Below are positions 51,623 to 62,622 of a stretch of 64,000 bases of DNA, piece after piece. Positions within the stretch are counted from its first letter, which is position 1, and each line of letters begins with the position of its first letter. Source of the DNA: Tenacibaculum pelagium (GTDB lineage: Bacteria; Bacteroidota; Bacteroidia; Flavobacteriales; Flavobacteriaceae). The stretch is taken from NCBI RefSeq assembly GCF_014062345.1, contig NZ_JACGLS010000001.1:558001-622000 (forward strand), in the 5' to 3' direction. Both the position numbers and the translations under genes were made by a program. A model generated the notes under the pieces. It searched no databases. It was given only the letters and a program-made list of their open reading frames with translations, and had not been told where the DNA came from.

Positions 51623-53674
51623 CTAATCTGGGTACTCTACTCGTAAGTGATAGATATTCATCAACTTACTTTTAATAATTTTTTTAATTTTTTCTATTTC
51701 TCTAAAAGTTATATCCGAATTTCGGAACTGATTATCGCTTTTTTGCTTTTCTACTATTCGATCTATCAACTCATCAATTGATTGCGCTGTTGGGTTTTTT
51801 AAACTCTTTGAAGCAGCTTCTGCGGCATCACACATCATTAAAATAGCTGTTTCTTTTGAAAAAGGAATAGGTCCTTGATATTGAAACTTCTTTTTATCAA
51901 CTTCTTCCCCTTCTACACTATTCTCTTTTTCTTTTTTATAAAAATAATACGTTACACTTGTTCCGTGGTGCGTTCTAATAAAATCAATAATTCTATCTGG
52001 CAACTTGTGCTTCTTCGCTATTTCAATACCATTAATTACATGATCTAAAATTATTCGAGCGCTATCTTGAGGTAATAAATCATTATGAGGGTTTACTCCT
52101 GTAGATTGATTTTCGGTAAAATACATTGGATTCACCATTTTACCTATATCATGATACAACGCTCCTGTACGAACCAACATAGAGTTTGCCCCTATCTCAT
52201 TAGCTGCAGCCTCTGCTAAATTTGCTACTTGCATGGAATGCTGAAAAGTCCCTGGTGCTTTTTCATTTAAATCTCTTAATAATTTAGAGTTAGTGTTTGA
52301 CAATTCTAACAAAGTTACATCAGACACTAACCCGAAAATCTTCTCATAGAAATAAATAAAGAATACCGATAAGAAAGATAACATTCCGTTAGCTGCGAAT
52401 AGCCCAAAATATAACCAGTTAATTTTATCCGCATTCCCCTCTTTTAAAATAGAAAATGCAAAATAGGTTATCATATAAATCAACGTAATTTGACCAATTG
52501 ACATGAATAAACTAGCTCGTTTATATAATTCTGACACTGTTAATATTGTTACTATTCCTGCAATAATATTTAAGTAGATAAATTCAAAACTATTTGGAAC
52601 AATAAAACCTAATAACAAAACTGTTAATACATGCGTAAACAATCCTAAGCGAGCATCGAAAAAAGCTTTCAAAACAATCGGCAAAATACTTAATGGCACA
52701 ACATATAAGTACTCAGAATTATACTTAACAACCATTGTTTGCACAAAAATCATTAAGAAAATATTGAAAAATATAAAAGTTACCTTGTTATTATCATTAA
52801 AGATTTCAAATCTATATTTCTCCAAGAAAAGCAGCAGCATTAATAAGGCCAAGGCTACCAAAATAGTGTACCCGAAAATAATCCAATTTCTATTTGACTT
52901 TGTCCAGGTTTGAGAGCTAGATGCAACTTCGTAAGATTTTAAAACATTTAATTTTTTCCCTTCAACAATATCTCCTTTAGAAATGATTAATTCACCTTTA
53001 GAAACTTTACCTTTTGCATAAGAAATAGCCTTTAAAACCTCATTAAGTTCTTTCTCGCTATATTTAATATCGTAAGTTACATTTGGTTTTAAAGTTTCAG
53101 ACAAACCACTTAAAACTATACGTTGTTGATCAGAAGTAAGATCTTCAACTTTTTTATTTACAAAATTTAAGATTTGATTAGATTGGATTAATCTTGAGAA
53201 AGAAACATCATTAATCGAATTTCCTTTTCGTAAGATTACAACATCAGTTTTATTTGCTTTAAAGATACTGGCATCATCAATAAATCCGAATCTATATATA
53301 TCATTAATAATATTATCTCCTTGACTTTTTAAAAATTTAATATTTGTCGCTGATAAAGAATCTAAAGCTTCAATTTTAGTATTAAAATCTGTTAGCACCT
53401 GATTTTTAATCGCTGTATCTACAACAAAATACTTTTTTATATTAGCTTCAACTTCTGCTTTCTCTTCAGCTACTTCTTCTTCAGTTTTTTGAACAGCAAA
53501 ATCAAATGGTGCATATAAATTATCATATTGCCATGGTTTTCCTTGACCAAAATCATATTTAAACTGCCCTCCTTTAGGGAATAAGTACACAATTGAAACA
53601 ACAGTTATTAGGAACAATAATACTTTGTAGATTATTGCATTATTTTTATACAATTTATTAATAAAATCGTTCAT
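51623..53674 (-). CDS. PgpH-like 7TM-HD domain protein (c-di-AMP phosphodiesterase type)
   Basis: A 683-residue inner-membrane protein. The first 260 residues are an extracellular 7TMR-HDED domain, followed by seven membrane spans (about residues 265-460) and a cytoplasmic HD domain with GTFQHSMQVANLAEAAANEI and YHDIGKMVNPMYF. PgpH in other bacteria hydrolyses the second messenger c-di-AMP; function here is by family. Divergent from the thiolase gene. Confidence 0.9.
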   Translation of the reverse strand: MNDFINKLYKNNAIIYKVLLFLITVVSIVYLFPKGGQFKYDFGQGKPWQYDNLYAPFDFAVQKTEEEVAEEKAEVEANIKKYFVVDTAIKNQVLTDFNTKIEALDSLSATNIKFLKSQGDNIINDIYRFGFIDDASIFKANKTDVVILRKGNSINDVSFSRLIQSNQILNFVNKKVEDLTSDQQRIVLSGLSETLKPNVTYDIKYSEKELNEVLKAISYAKGKVSKGELIISKGDIVEGKKLNVLKSYEVASSSQTWTKSNRNWIIFGYTILVALALLMLLLFLEKYRFEIFNDNNKVTFIFFNIFLMIFVQTMVVKYNSEYLYVVPLSILPIVLKAFFDARLGLFTHVLTVLLLGFIVPNSFEFIYLNIIAGIVTILTVSELYKRASLFMSIGQITLIYMITYFAFSILKEGNADKINWLYFGLFAANGMLSFLSVFFIYFYEKIFGLVSDVTLLELSNTNSKLLRDLNEKAPGTFQHSMQVANLAEAAANEIGANSMLVRTGALYHDIGKMVNPMYFTENQSTGVNPHNDLLPQDSARIILDHVINGIEIAKKHKLPDRIIDFIRTHHGTSVTYYFYKKEKENSVEGEEVDKKKFQYQGPIPFSKETAILMMCDAAEAASKSLKNPTAQSIDELIDRIVEKQKSDNQFRNSDITFREIEKIKKIIKSKLMNIYHLRVEYPD

Positions 53675-53778
53675 TTTTCACATTTAAAAATGTAAATATA
53701 ACCTTTATCTATTATTTGAGTACTTGTTATAAAATGGTTATTTTCGCAATACAAATTTTAATACAATACACTCAATAT

Positions 53779-54954
53779 ATGAAAGAAGTAGTTATAGTAT
53801 CGGTTGCAAGAACTCCAATAGGTAGTTTTTTAGGAACTTTATCAACTACACCTGCACCAAAATTAGGTGCTGTAGCAATTAAAGGAGCCTTAGATAAAAT
53901 TAACTTAAAACCAGAAATGGTTGAAGAAGTTTATATGGGAAATGTAGTTTCTGCTGGTTTAGGTCAAGCACCTGCTCGTCAAGCAGCTATTTTCGCTGGA
54001 ATTCCTGATACTGTACCTTGCACTACTGTAAATAAAGTATGTTCATCGGGTATGAAATCTATCATGCTAGCTGCTCAGGCAATTGCTTTAGGAGATGCTG
54101 AAATTGTTGTAGCTGGAGGTATGGAAAATATGAGTATGATTCCTCATTATCAACATGCGAGATCTGCGACTAAGTTTGGTCCTGTTAAAATGGAGGATGG
54201 AATGCAAAGAGATGGATTAGTTGATGCTTACGAAAAAGTAGCTATGGGTGTTTGTGCTGATGAATGTGCCACTGAATATGAGTTTTCTAGAGAAGATCAA
54301 GATGCTTTTGCTATCGAATCTTACAATCGTTCTGCTAAAGCTTGGAGCGAAGGTAAATTTGCAGATGAAGTTGTTCCTGTTGAGATACCTCAACGTCGTG
54401 GAGAACCAATTATTTTTTCTGAAGATGAAGAATATAAAAATGTAAAAATGGAAAAGATTCCTGCTTTACGTGCTGCTTTTACAAAAGAAGGAACTGTTAC
54501 CGCTGCAAATGCTTCAACGATTAATGATGGTGGAGCTGCTTTGGTATTAATGTCTGCTGACAAAGCTGCTGAATTAGGAATTACTCCATTAGCAAAAATC
54601 AAAGGATATGCTGATGCTGCTCATGAGCCAAAATGGTTCACTACAGCGCCAGCTAAAGCTTTACCTAAAGCATTAGCCAAAGCGGGAGTATCAATTGACG
54701 ATGTTGACTATTTTGAACTAAATGAAGCATTTTCTGTTGTAGGTTTAGCAAACATGAAAATATTAGGGTTATCTCCTGAAAATGTAAATGTAAATGGGGG
54801 TGCTGTTTCTTTAGGACACCCATTAGGGGTTTCTGGAGCAAGAATCATTATTGCTTTAACATCAATATTAAAACAAAATAACGCTAAAATTGGAGCTGCT
54901 GGTATTTGTAACGGTGGTGGTGGTGCTAGCGCAATGGTAATTGAAAGAGTTTAA
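53779..54954 (+). CDS. Acetyl-CoA C-acetyltransferase (thiolase)
   Basis: A 391-residue thiolase. Catalytic C88 is in VNKVCSSGMKS; the later histidine and cysteine are in GGAVSLGHPLGVSGAR and GICNGGGGASA. Catalyses acetyl-CoA condensation or beta-ketoacyl thiolysis in fatty acid or butanoate metabolism. The open frame starts at 53716, but the ATG at 53779 (MKEVVIVSVARTP) is the natural start. Followed after 18 bases by the NlpC/P60 gene, so co-transcription is likely. Confidence 0.94.
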   Translation: MKEVVIVSVARTPIGSFLGTLSTTPAPKLGAVAIKGALDKINLKPEMVEEVYMGNVVSAGLGQAPARQAAIFAGIPDTVPCTTVNKVCSSGMKSIMLAAQAIALGDAEIVVAGGMENMSMIPHYQHARSATKFGPVKMEDGMQRDGLVDAYEKVAMGVCADECATEYEFSREDQDAFAIESYNRSAKAWSEGKFADEVVPVEIPQRRGEPIIFSEDEEYKNVKMEKIPALRAAFTKEGTVTAANASTINDGGAALVLMSADKAAELGITPLAKIKGYADAAHEPKWFTTAPAKALPKALAKAGVSIDDVDYFELNEAFSVVGLANMKILGLSPENVNVNGGAVSLGHPLGVSGARIIIALTSILKQNNAKIGAAGICNGGGGASAMVIERV

Positions 54955-54972
54955 TCTTTAATAAATCTATCA

Positions 54973-55743
54973 ATGCCTTTCGGAATTTGTAATCTAAGTA
55001 TTGTTCCTTTACGACTTGAACCAACTGATACATCAGAGATGGTCAATCAGGTTGTTTTTGGTGAGCATTTTGAAGTTTTAGAAAAGACTAAAAAATGGAG
55101 TAAAATTCGTTTAGCTTTCGATAACTACGAAGGTTTTATCGACAATAAACAGTACGAGGATATTTCTGAGAAAGATTATCAAGGTTTATCACTAGAAACT
55201 AAAAATTATGCTGGTGAGTTAATTGATTTTATTACTGACAATAATAACAACTTAACTACAATTCCTTTAGGAGCTAAACTTCCTTTTTTGAAAGGAAATA
55301 GTATTCAGATTAACAATACTTCGTATTTATATGAAGGAAAAGTATGTAATCAACAATTACCTAAATCAACAATTGTAGAAACAGCTTTTCTATTTTTAAA
55401 TGTTCCTTATTTATGGGGAGGTAAATCTCCTTTTGGCATTGATTGTTCTGGATTTACACAAACCGTATATAAATTATGTGGCTACAATCTTTTACGCGAT
55501 GCAAAAGAACAAGCTACTCAAGGTGAAGTGTTAAGTTTTATTGAAGAAAGTGAACCTGGTGATTTAGCTTTTTTTGATAATGAAGAAGGAGTAATTACCC
55601 ATGTAGGTATTATTATGAATGACTATAATATTATCCATGCACATGGAAAAGTTCGTATAGACAAACTAGATCATAGCGGTATTTACAATGTTGACACAAA
55701 TCAACACTCTCATAAACTTAGAGTAATTAAACGATTTATTTAA
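54973..55743 (+). CDS. NlpC/P60 cell-wall peptidase with SH3-like domains
   Basis: A 256-residue C40 peptidase. Catalytic cysteine in FGIDCSGFTQTVYK, histidine in VITHVGIIMND, third polar residue in IIHAHGKVR. The N-terminal half has SH3-like binding modules. It cuts peptidoglycan peptides. No signal peptide is obvious, which is unusual for an envelope enzyme; export route not known. Confidence 0.88.
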   Translation: MPFGICNLSIVPLRLEPTDTSEMVNQVVFGEHFEVLEKTKKWSKIRLAFDNYEGFIDNKQYEDISEKDYQGLSLETKNYAGELIDFITDNNNNLTTIPLGAKLPFLKGNSIQINNTSYLYEGKVCNQQLPKSTIVETAFLFLNVPYLWGGKSPFGIDCSGFTQTVYKLCGYNLLRDAKEQATQGEVLSFIEESEPGDLAFFDNEEGVITHVGIIMNDYNIIHAHGKVRIDKLDHSGIYNVDTNQHSHKLRVIKRFI

Positions 55744-55765
55744 CTAAAATAAACGCAAAGCATAA

Positions 55766-55797
55766 AAAAAACCGAAACAAATGTTTCGGTTTTTTTA
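55766..55797. terminator. Terminator between NlpC/P60 and TPR genes
   Basis: Stem AAAAAACCGAAAC / GTTTCGGTTTTTT, loop AAAT; the reverse complement of the tRNA-Gly terminator. Confidence 0.85.
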
Positions 55798-55812
55798 TAA
55801 CTAAACTAAAGA

Positions 55813-57045
55813 CTATTTCATCGACTTATACAAATCTCTATATTCTTTAGCTTTATCTTCCATTTCTAAAACTTCATATAGATTCATTAAAGTTTTAACA
55901 GTATCAATATTCCTATTTAAACCATCTGCTTTTTCTAAAAATGGTAAAGCTTCTTTATAAACTTCTTTTTGCTTTAAAGCCAATTCATCATACTTTTTAA
56001 AGTTAGATAAATTCTTATTCATTTCCTCTACAATTGCTTTATCCTTATCTAAAACAACCACTGCTAAATTCATATAAGCATCTCCATAATCTGGTTTTAA
56101 TTCAGTTGCTTTTTGATAATATTTTTTAGCATCCTCCATTCTCCCTTGATTAAAGTTAACCACTCCTAAATTATAGTATAAAGTAGGATTCTCTGGATCT
56201 AATGCGATTGCTTCACTCATTAACTCACCAAATTTATCCATTTTCTCAAGCTTAATATACATATCAGCTTCATTTAATAATAGATTTAAATCTTTAGGAT
56301 TCGCTTTTCTTGCTTCAGCTAAAGCAGCAATAGCTTCATCAGTTTTTCCCTGCTCTTTTAATATTAAAGCTATATTCTTAACAATTGTAGCTGTCTTAGA
56401 TTCTGATGATTTAGTTTCAGGCTTTAAATAATTACCAGTTTTAACCATTAAATCTCGTTGTTGTTTTGACCCAAGATTCTCAACCTTACCTGTAGCTTTA
56501 TTCGTTGCCACATATTGAGTTTCAACACCTGTATAACCAATTCTTCTTAATTCTTTATAATATTTGATTGCAGCATCATACTCTTTTGCTTGAGTTGCAG
56601 CAATAGCAGCATTATATGCAAAAGAGGTATCCTTAGGACTTAACATATATGTCAAATAAAAGTTATCAGCAGCATTTTTATAATCTTTTTTATTATTATA
56701 TAAATCAACTGCTTTATTTGACACTTCTTGTATCATTTGATTCAAAATAGGAGCAGCCTCTCCTGAATACTTCTTTTCTTTCATTGCCAATAAAGCATTC
56801 AAAGCTTCCGCTGCATTCTTATAGTCTTTTTTAGCTGATAAAGCTTTTCCTTTTAAAAAGTAAAATTTTGATTTGTATTTATCATCACCCATCATCACAG
56901 CACCTTCAACAGAATTTAAAGTGTTAATAGCTGAAGTAAAATCTTGCTTCTTTATTGCTTTTTCTGCTGTTTTTAATTCCGATTTTTGAGCCATTAATCC
57001 TAATGACACAAATCCTAATGAAAGAGCTAATATTTGTTTTTTCAT
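55813..57045 (-). CDS. Exported TPR-repeat protein
   Basis: A 410-residue protein with a signal peptide (ends near LGLMAQ) and several TPR repeats, for example ALNALLAMKEKKYSGEAAP, PTLYYNLGVVNFNQGRMED and YYQKATELKPDYGDAYMNL. TPR scaffolds mediate protein-protein contacts; partner unknown. It follows gyrA after 18 bases on the minus strand and is probably co-transcribed. Confidence 0.88.
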   Translation of the reverse strand: MKKQILALSLGFVSLGLMAQKSELKTAEKAIKKQDFTSAINTLNSVEGAVMMGDDKYKSKFYFLKGKALSAKKDYKNAAEALNALLAMKEKKYSGEAAPILNQMIQEVSNKAVDLYNNKKDYKNAADNFYLTYMLSPKDTSFAYNAAIAATQAKEYDAAIKYYKELRRIGYTGVETQYVATNKATGKVENLGSKQQRDLMVKTGNYLKPETKSSESKTATIVKNIALILKEQGKTDEAIAALAEARKANPKDLNLLLNEADMYIKLEKMDKFGELMSEAIALDPENPTLYYNLGVVNFNQGRMEDAKKYYQKATELKPDYGDAYMNLAVVVLDKDKAIVEEMNKNLSNFKKYDELALKQKEVYKEALPFLEKADGLNRNIDTVKTLMNLYEVLEMEDKAKEYRDLYKSMK

Positions 57046-57063
57046 TTTTAGTATGATTTTTAT

Positions 57064-59565
57064 TTATTGTTGTTCTTGATTTTCGTTAGTACCATTTTCA
57101 ATTTCCGTGCCATTTTCATTTTCTTCTTCTTCATGCATTACTTTTGCTACAGCAGCAATACTATCGCTATCCTTAATATTAATCAATCGAACACCTTGTG
57201 TAGCACGTCCCATTACACGCAAATCTTCAACTGCCATACGAATTGTTAATCCTGATTTATTTATAATCATTAAATCATTTGAATCGTCAACATTTTTAAT
57301 AGCTACTAACTTTCCTGTTTTTTCTGAAATATTTAAAGTCTTAACCCCTTTTCCTCCACGGTTCGTTACACGATAATCTTCTAATTTAGAACGCTTACCA
57401 TATCCTTTCTCAGACACCACTAAAATATTGCTATCCATATCATTAACAGCAACCATACCAACTACTTCGTCCTTGTCATGTGAAAGAGTAATACCTCTAA
57501 CTCCTGATGCAGTTCTACCCATAGGACGAGTTTTAGCTTCTTCAAAACGAATAGATTTACCAGACTTTAATGCTAGCATCACTTGGCTATCTCCAGTAGT
57601 TAATTTTGCCTCTAAAAGCTCATCCCCTTCTTTGATAGTAATCGCGTTAATTCCGTTTGTTCTTGGACGAGAATATTGTTCTAAAGAAGTTTTTTTAACC
57701 TGACCTTTTTTAGTAGCCATGATTACATAATGACTATTGATATAATCTTCGTCTTTTAAATCTTGAGTAACTAAGAATGCTTTTACTTTATCATCTGGTT
57801 CGATATTGATTAAGTTTTGCATTGCTCTACCTTTCGTATTCTTACCTCCTTCTGGAATTTCATATACACGCATCCAAAATACTTTTCCTTTTTGTGTAAA
57901 GAACATCATATATTGGTGGTTTGTACCAATAAATAAATGCTCTAAGAAATCTTCGTTACGAGTAGTTGCTCCTTTTTGACCACGTCCTCCTCTATTCTGA
58001 ACTTTATATTCATCTAAATTAGTACGTTTTACATATCCTGCATGAGAAATAGTAACTACTACTTTATGATTTGGAATCATATCTTCGATTCTCATATCTC
58101 CACCTGCATATTCAATATCAGAACGGCGCTCATCACCATATCTATCTCTAATATGAATTAACTCATCAGTAATAATTTGATAACGCCTTGATTCGTTAGA
58201 TAAAATATCTTTTAAATCAGCAATCGTTTTCATTATCTCATCAAACTCAGCACGTAACTTATCTTGCTCTAATCCTGTTAACTGACGTAAACGCATTTCA
58301 ACGATCGCTTTTGCTTGAATTTCAGTTAATTCAAAACGCTCAATTAATTTCTCTCTTGCCTCATCTGCATTATTTGAACCACGGATAATTGCAATTACTT
58401 CATCAATATTATCTGATGCAATAATTAGCCCTTCTAAAATATGCGCTCTCGCTTCTGCTTTCTTTAATTCAAATTCTGTTCTACGAACAACAACTTCATG
58501 TCTATGCTCAACGAAATAGTGAATTAATTGCTTTAAGTTTAATTGCTCTGGACGTCCATTTACTAATGCAATATTATTTACACTAAAAGACGTTTGAAGC
58601 TGTGTATACTTAAATAACTTATTTAAAACAATATTAGGAATAGCGTCACGCTTTAAAACGTATACAATACGCATTCCTTTTCTATCGGACTCATCACGAA
58701 TATTCGCAATCCCTTCTAACTTTTTATCATTTACTAACTCTGCAGTTTTCTTAATCATTTCTGCTTTGTTAACCTGATAAGGAATTTCAGTTACGATAAT
58801 ACATTCACGTCCCTTAACTTCTTCAATAGTAGCTTTAGCACGCATCACAATACGTCCACGCCCCGTATGGAAAGCGTCACGCACACCATCGTATCCATAA
58901 ATCGTACCTCCAGTAGGGAAATCAGGTGCTTTAATGTGTTGCATTAACTCATCAATCTCAATATCTCTATTTTCGATATAAGCAATAGTACCATTTACAA
59001 CTTCTGTTAAGTTGTGAGGCGCCATATTTGTTGCCATACCTACTGCAATACCAGATGCTCCGTTTACTAATAAATTAGGAATACGAGTTGGTAAAACTGT
59101 TGGCTCTTGTAAAGTATCATCAAAGTTTAATTTATGATCTACAGTATCTTTTTCTATATCAGCTAACATATCTTCTGATATCTTCTGCATTCTAACCTCC
59201 GTATAACGCATTGCTGCTGGAGAATCACCATCAACAGAACCAAAGTTACCTTGACCATCTACCATCATATAACGCACACTCCAATCTTGAGCCATACGAA
59301 CCATAGAGTCATAAACCGAAGTATCTCCATGTGGGTGATACTTACCTAATACTTCTCCAACAATTCTTGCTGACTTTTTATATGCTCCTGTAGCTTTAAT
59401 ACCTAACTCATGCATTCCAAATAAAACCCTTCTGTGTACTGGTTTTAAACCATCTCTCACATCTGGTAATGCTCTTGATACAATTACCGACATCGAATAA
59501 TCGATGTACGCGGATTTCATTTGCTCTTCAATGTTGATAGGAATCAACTTTTCGCCATCTGCCAT
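57064..59565 (-). CDS. gyrA: DNA gyrase subunit A
   Basis: An 833-residue type IIA topoisomerase subunit. The catalytic tyrosine is Y121 in [10 protein letters not shown]. The quinolone region reads [10 protein letters not shown], with T82 at the E. coli S83 position and D86 at D87. The C-terminal beta-pinwheel has the GyrA box [10 protein letters not shown], so it is gyrase rather than topoisomerase IV. The C-terminal tail is acidic. gyrB is not in the window. Two hairpins lie in the leader (59602-59665). Confidence 0.96.
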   Translation of the reverse strand: MADGEKLIPINIEEQMKSAYIDYSMSVIVSRALPDVRDGLKPVHRRVLFGMHELGIKATGAYKKSARIVGEVLGKYHPHGDTSVYDSMVRMAQDWSVRYMMVDGQGNFGSVDGDSPAAMRYTEVRMQKISEDMLADIEKDTVDHKLNFDDTLQEPTVLPTRIPNLLVNGASGIAVGMATNMAPHNLTEVVNGTIAYIENRDIEIDELMQHIKAPDFPTGGTIYGYDGVRDAFHTGRGRIVMRAKATIEEVKGRECIIVTEIPYQVNKAEMIKKTAELVNDKKLEGIANIRDESDRKGMRIVYVLKRDAIPNIVLNKLFKYTQLQTSFSVNNIALVNGRPEQLNLKQLIHYFVEHRHEVVVRRTEFELKKAEARAHILEGLIIASDNIDEVIAIIRGSNNADEAREKLIERFELTEIQAKAIVEMRLRQLTGLEQDKLRAEFDEIMKTIADLKDILSNESRRYQIITDELIHIRDRYGDERRSDIEYAGGDMRIEDMIPNHKVVVTISHAGYVKRTNLDEYKVQNRGGRGQKGATTRNEDFLEHLFIGTNHQYMMFFTQKGKVFWMRVYEIPEGGKNTKGRAMQNLINIEPDDKVKAFLVTQDLKDEDYINSHYVIMATKKGQVKKTSLEQYSRPRTNGINAITIKEGDELLEAKLTTGDSQVMLALKSGKSIRFEEAKTRPMGRTASGVRGITLSHDKDEVVGMVAVNDMDSNILVVSEKGYGKRSKLEDYRVTNRGGKGVKTLNISEKTGKLVAIKNVDDSNDLMIINKSGLTIRMAVEDLRVMGRATQGVRLINIKDSDSIAAVAKVMHEEEENENGTEIENGTNENQEQQ

Positions 59566-59601
59566 ATATATTTTTTTAAAATATTAGTACTCATTTTCGT
59601 C

Positions 59602-59665
59602 AAAAAAGTGAATTTTACACACGATAAAACTCACTTTTAAAATGCGCTTAAAAAAGCCGCATTTT
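59602..59665 (-). promoter_or_regulatory. Two tandem hairpins in the gyrA leader
   Basis: The nearer hairpin (59602-59638) has GTGA-TTTTA / TAAAA-TCAC arms and, on the minus strand, runs into a T tract, like a terminator. The second (59639-59665) pairs AAAATGCG with CGCATTTT. A TATCTTG box lies beyond them at 59677-59683. Confidence 0.4.
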
Positions 59666-59808
59666 CTAAAACATTGCAAGATACTATAATACCTATTTAT
59701 ACACAAAAAATATCCACACTCTTTTACCTCTACTTATTAACAATTTCAATGCTTTTTTAAACATTATTTCATCGTCAGAATGTCAGTTAAAAACTATTGG
59801 CATCTTTT

Positions 59809-59842
59809 TTGTAATTTTTAAGAAAAAAACTTACTAACTTTA
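59809..59842 (+). promoter_or_regulatory. Candidate promoter of clpC
   Basis: TTG (59809-59811), 23 bp, TAACTTTA (59835-59842; one mismatch). The transcript start would lie about 15 bases before the ATG. No CtsR-like operator was seen. Confidence 0.45.
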
Positions 59843-59862
59843 CACATATACAAATTTATTTT

Positions 59863-62418
59863 ATGGACGATAATTTTTCACCACAAGTTAGAGATGTAAT
59901 CACTTTTAGTAAAGAAGAAGCCCTACGTTTAGGTCACGACTTTATTGGAACTGAACATCTACTGTTAGGTTTGATACGTAAAGGAGACGGAAAAGCCATC
60001 GAGATATTAACTACTTTTGATGTAGATTTAGATTTGGTGCGCAATAAATTAGAAAAATTAAATCCGACAACTCCCTCAATAGCAAGCGTAGAAAAAAAGA
60101 GCTTGCACCTTACAAGACAAGCAGAGAAAGCTATAAAAACAACGTTTTTAGAAGCTAAACTATATCAGAGTGACTCGATAGATACTGCTCATTTACTATT
60201 ATGCATTTTGCGTAATGAAAATGACCCTACAACTAAGTTACTCCAAAAATATGATGTAGATTATGAGCAAGCTAAAGCATTGTATAAACAACTTCATATA
60301 GAAGACAACTATAATTCTCCAACTGCTGAAACTCCATCAGAAGGTGAATTTCCTGAAGAAAAGTCAAATCCTTACGGGCAACAAAACCCTAAAGGAAAAC
60401 AAGCTAAAAAATCTAAGACACCTGTTTTAGATAATTTTGGTCGTGATTTAACTGCTTTAGCAGAATCAGGAAAGTTAGATCCAGTTGTTGGACGAATTAA
60501 AGAGATTGAACGTGTTTCTCAGATTCTAAGTAGAAGAAAGAAAAACAATCCAATGTTAATTGGAGAACCAGGTGTTGGTAAATCTGCCATCGCAGAAGGT
60601 TTAGCATTACGAATTGTTAACAGAAAAGTTTCAAGAATTTTATTTGACAAACGCATCGTTTCTCTTGATTTGGCAAGTTTAGTTGCTGGAACAAAATACC
60701 GTGGACAATTCGAAGAAAGAATGAAGGCGTTAATGAATGAACTTGAAAAGAATGAAGATATCATTTTGTTTATCGATGAAATTCATACCATAGTTGGTGC
60801 CGGAGGAGCAACAGGCTCTTTAGATGCATCAAACATGTTAAAACCAGCTTTAGCTAGAGGAGAAATTCAATGCATTGGAGCCACAACACTAGATGAGTAC
60901 AGAACAAATATCGAAAAAGATGGAGCACTAGAACGTCGTTTTCAGAAAGTAATTGTTGACCCAACAACAGTAGAAGAAACAATTCAAATCTTACACAATA
61001 TTAAAGGTAAATACGAAGCACACCACCATGTTACTTTTACCGATGAAGCTATTGAATCATGTGTAAAACTAACGAATCGCTATATGACGGATCGTTTTTT
61101 ACCAGACAAAGCTATTGACGCTTTAGATGAAGCTGGCTCACGTATACACATAACAAACATTGTGGTACCTCAACAAATTTTAGAATTAGAGGCTAAATTA
61201 GAAGAAATACGCGAACACAAAACAAGAGCTGTAAGCGGTCAAAAATACGAGGAGGCTGCAAAGCTTCGTGATGATGAAAAAAACATTGAAACAGCATTAG
61301 AATCAGCTCAAAACCAATGGGAGGAAGATTCTAAATTACACAGAGAAATTGTTACCGAAGACAATGTAGCTGAAGTCGTTTCTATGATGACAGGAATTCC
61401 TGTAAACAGAGTTGCAGAAGCTGAAAGTAATCGTTTAGCTGATCTTCCTAAGTTAATTAAAGGAAAAGTTATTGGTCAAGATGAAGCTGTCACTAAAGTT
61501 GTTAAAGCAATTCAACGTAATCGTGTAGGATTAAAAGACCCTAACAAACCAATTGGTTCCTTTATATTTTTAGGATCAACAGGAGTTGGAAAAACGCAAT
61601 TAGCAAAAGTACTGGCTCGTGAATTATTTGACTCTGACGATTCTTTGATCAGAATTGACATGAGTGAGTATATGGAGAAGTTTGCCATCTCTCGTTTGAT
61701 TGGTGCGCCTCCAGGATATGTTGGATACGAAGAAGGTGGACAATTAACTGAAAAAGTTAGAAGAAAACCATACTCTGTAATACTTTTAGATGAGATTGAA
61801 AAAGCACATCCTGATGTATTTAATATGATGTTGCAAATTTTAGATGACGGACATATTACTGATAGTCTTGGTCGTAAAATTGATTTTAGAAATTCTATTA
61901 TTATAATGACATCAAACATTGGTGCTCGAAAAGTAAAAGAATTTGGAGCTGGTGTTGGTTTTGGAACTTCTTCTAAGAAAGATCAAGAAGATGCACATGC
62001 TAAGAGTATTATTGAAGGTGCCTTAAAAAAGTCATTTGCTCCTGAGTTTTTAAATCGTATTGACGATGTGATTATCTTTAATTCATTAGAACGTGAGGAC
62101 ATTCATAAAATTATCGATATTGAACTAGATAAACTGTTAAATCGTATTGCTGACTTAGGCTATAAACTAAATTTAAGCGAAAAAGCAAAGGATTATATTG
62201 CTGACAAAGGTTTTGATAAACAGTACGGAGCTAGACCTTTAAAAAGAGCTATTCAGAAATATATTGAAGATGCCTTAGCTGAAGAAATCGTTAACTCTAA
62301 GCTAGACGAAGGAGACACTATCTTTATGGATTTAGATGAGAAAACTAAAAAACTTCTCATAAAGATTGAAAAAGGAGAAAAACCTGAAGAAACAAGAACA
62401 GAAATAGATGACCAATAA
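59863..62418 (+). CDS. clpC: ATP-dependent Clp protease ATPase ClpC
   Basis: An 851-residue Hsp100 unfoldase. The N-domain has two Clp_N repeats (residues 1-150: FSPQVRDVITFSKEEALRLG). D1 Walker A is GEPGVGKSA and D2 Walker A is GSTGVGKTQ. Between them lies a UVR-type motif (YEEAAKLRDDEKNIE). Clp-protease-binding loop and C-terminal D2-small domain are complete. Works with ClpP in protein quality control. Terminator follows. Confidence 0.96.
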   Translation: MDDNFSPQVRDVITFSKEEALRLGHDFIGTEHLLLGLIRKGDGKAIEILTTFDVDLDLVRNKLEKLNPTTPSIASVEKKSLHLTRQAEKAIKTTFLEAKLYQSDSIDTAHLLLCILRNENDPTTKLLQKYDVDYEQAKALYKQLHIEDNYNSPTAETPSEGEFPEEKSNPYGQQNPKGKQAKKSKTPVLDNFGRDLTALAESGKLDPVVGRIKEIERVSQILSRRKKNNPMLIGEPGVGKSAIAEGLALRIVNRKVSRILFDKRIVSLDLASLVAGTKYRGQFEERMKALMNELEKNEDIILFIDEIHTIVGAGGATGSLDASNMLKPALARGEIQCIGATTLDEYRTNIEKDGALERRFQKVIVDPTTVEETIQILHNIKGKYEAHHHVTFTDEAIESCVKLTNRYMTDRFLPDKAIDALDEAGSRIHITNIVVPQQILELEAKLEEIREHKTRAVSGQKYEEAAKLRDDEKNIETALESAQNQWEEDSKLHREIVTEDNVAEVVSMMTGIPVNRVAEAESNRLADLPKLIKGKVIGQDEAVTKVVKAIQRNRVGLKDPNKPIGSFIFLGSTGVGKTQLAKVLARELFDSDDSLIRIDMSEYMEKFAISRLIGAPPGYVGYEEGGQLTEKVRRKPYSVILLDEIEKAHPDVFNMMLQILDDGHITDSLGRKIDFRNSIIIMTSNIGARKVKEFGAGVGFGTSSKKDQEDAHAKSIIEGALKKSFAPEFLNRIDDVIIFNSLEREDIHKIIDIELDKLLNRIADLGYKLNLSEKAKDYIADKGFDKQYGARPLKRAIQKYIEDALAEEIVNSKLDEGDTIFMDLDEKTKKLLIKIEKGEKPEETRTEIDDQ

Positions 62419-62421
62419 AAC

Positions 62422-62453
62422 AAAATCCTAAGCTGAGTAGCTTAGGATTTTTT
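62422..62453 (+). terminator. Terminator after clpC
   Basis: Stem AAAATCCTAAGCT / AGCTTAGGATTTT, loop GAGT, T tract. Confidence 0.85.
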
Positions 62454-62562
62454 ATTCTCTTCTCATACTTATTTTATTAATTATTCAAACATCTCAATCA
62501 GTTAATTATTTCAGTTATTGTGATTTAAAAAACACCAATAATCATTTTTTCTGTTAAAATCT

Positions 62563-62592
62563 TTGATAAAAAAGCTAAAAAAGCTAACTTCG
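62563..62592 (+). promoter_or_regulatory. Candidate promoter of the thioredoxin-like gene
   Basis: TTG (62563-62565), 19 bp, TAACTTCG (62585-62592; one mismatch to TANNTTTG). The transcript start would lie about 25 bases before the ATG. Confidence 0.45.
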
Positions 62593-62622
62593 GCGCTTTA
62601 AACACCTTAAATTTTTGAAAGA

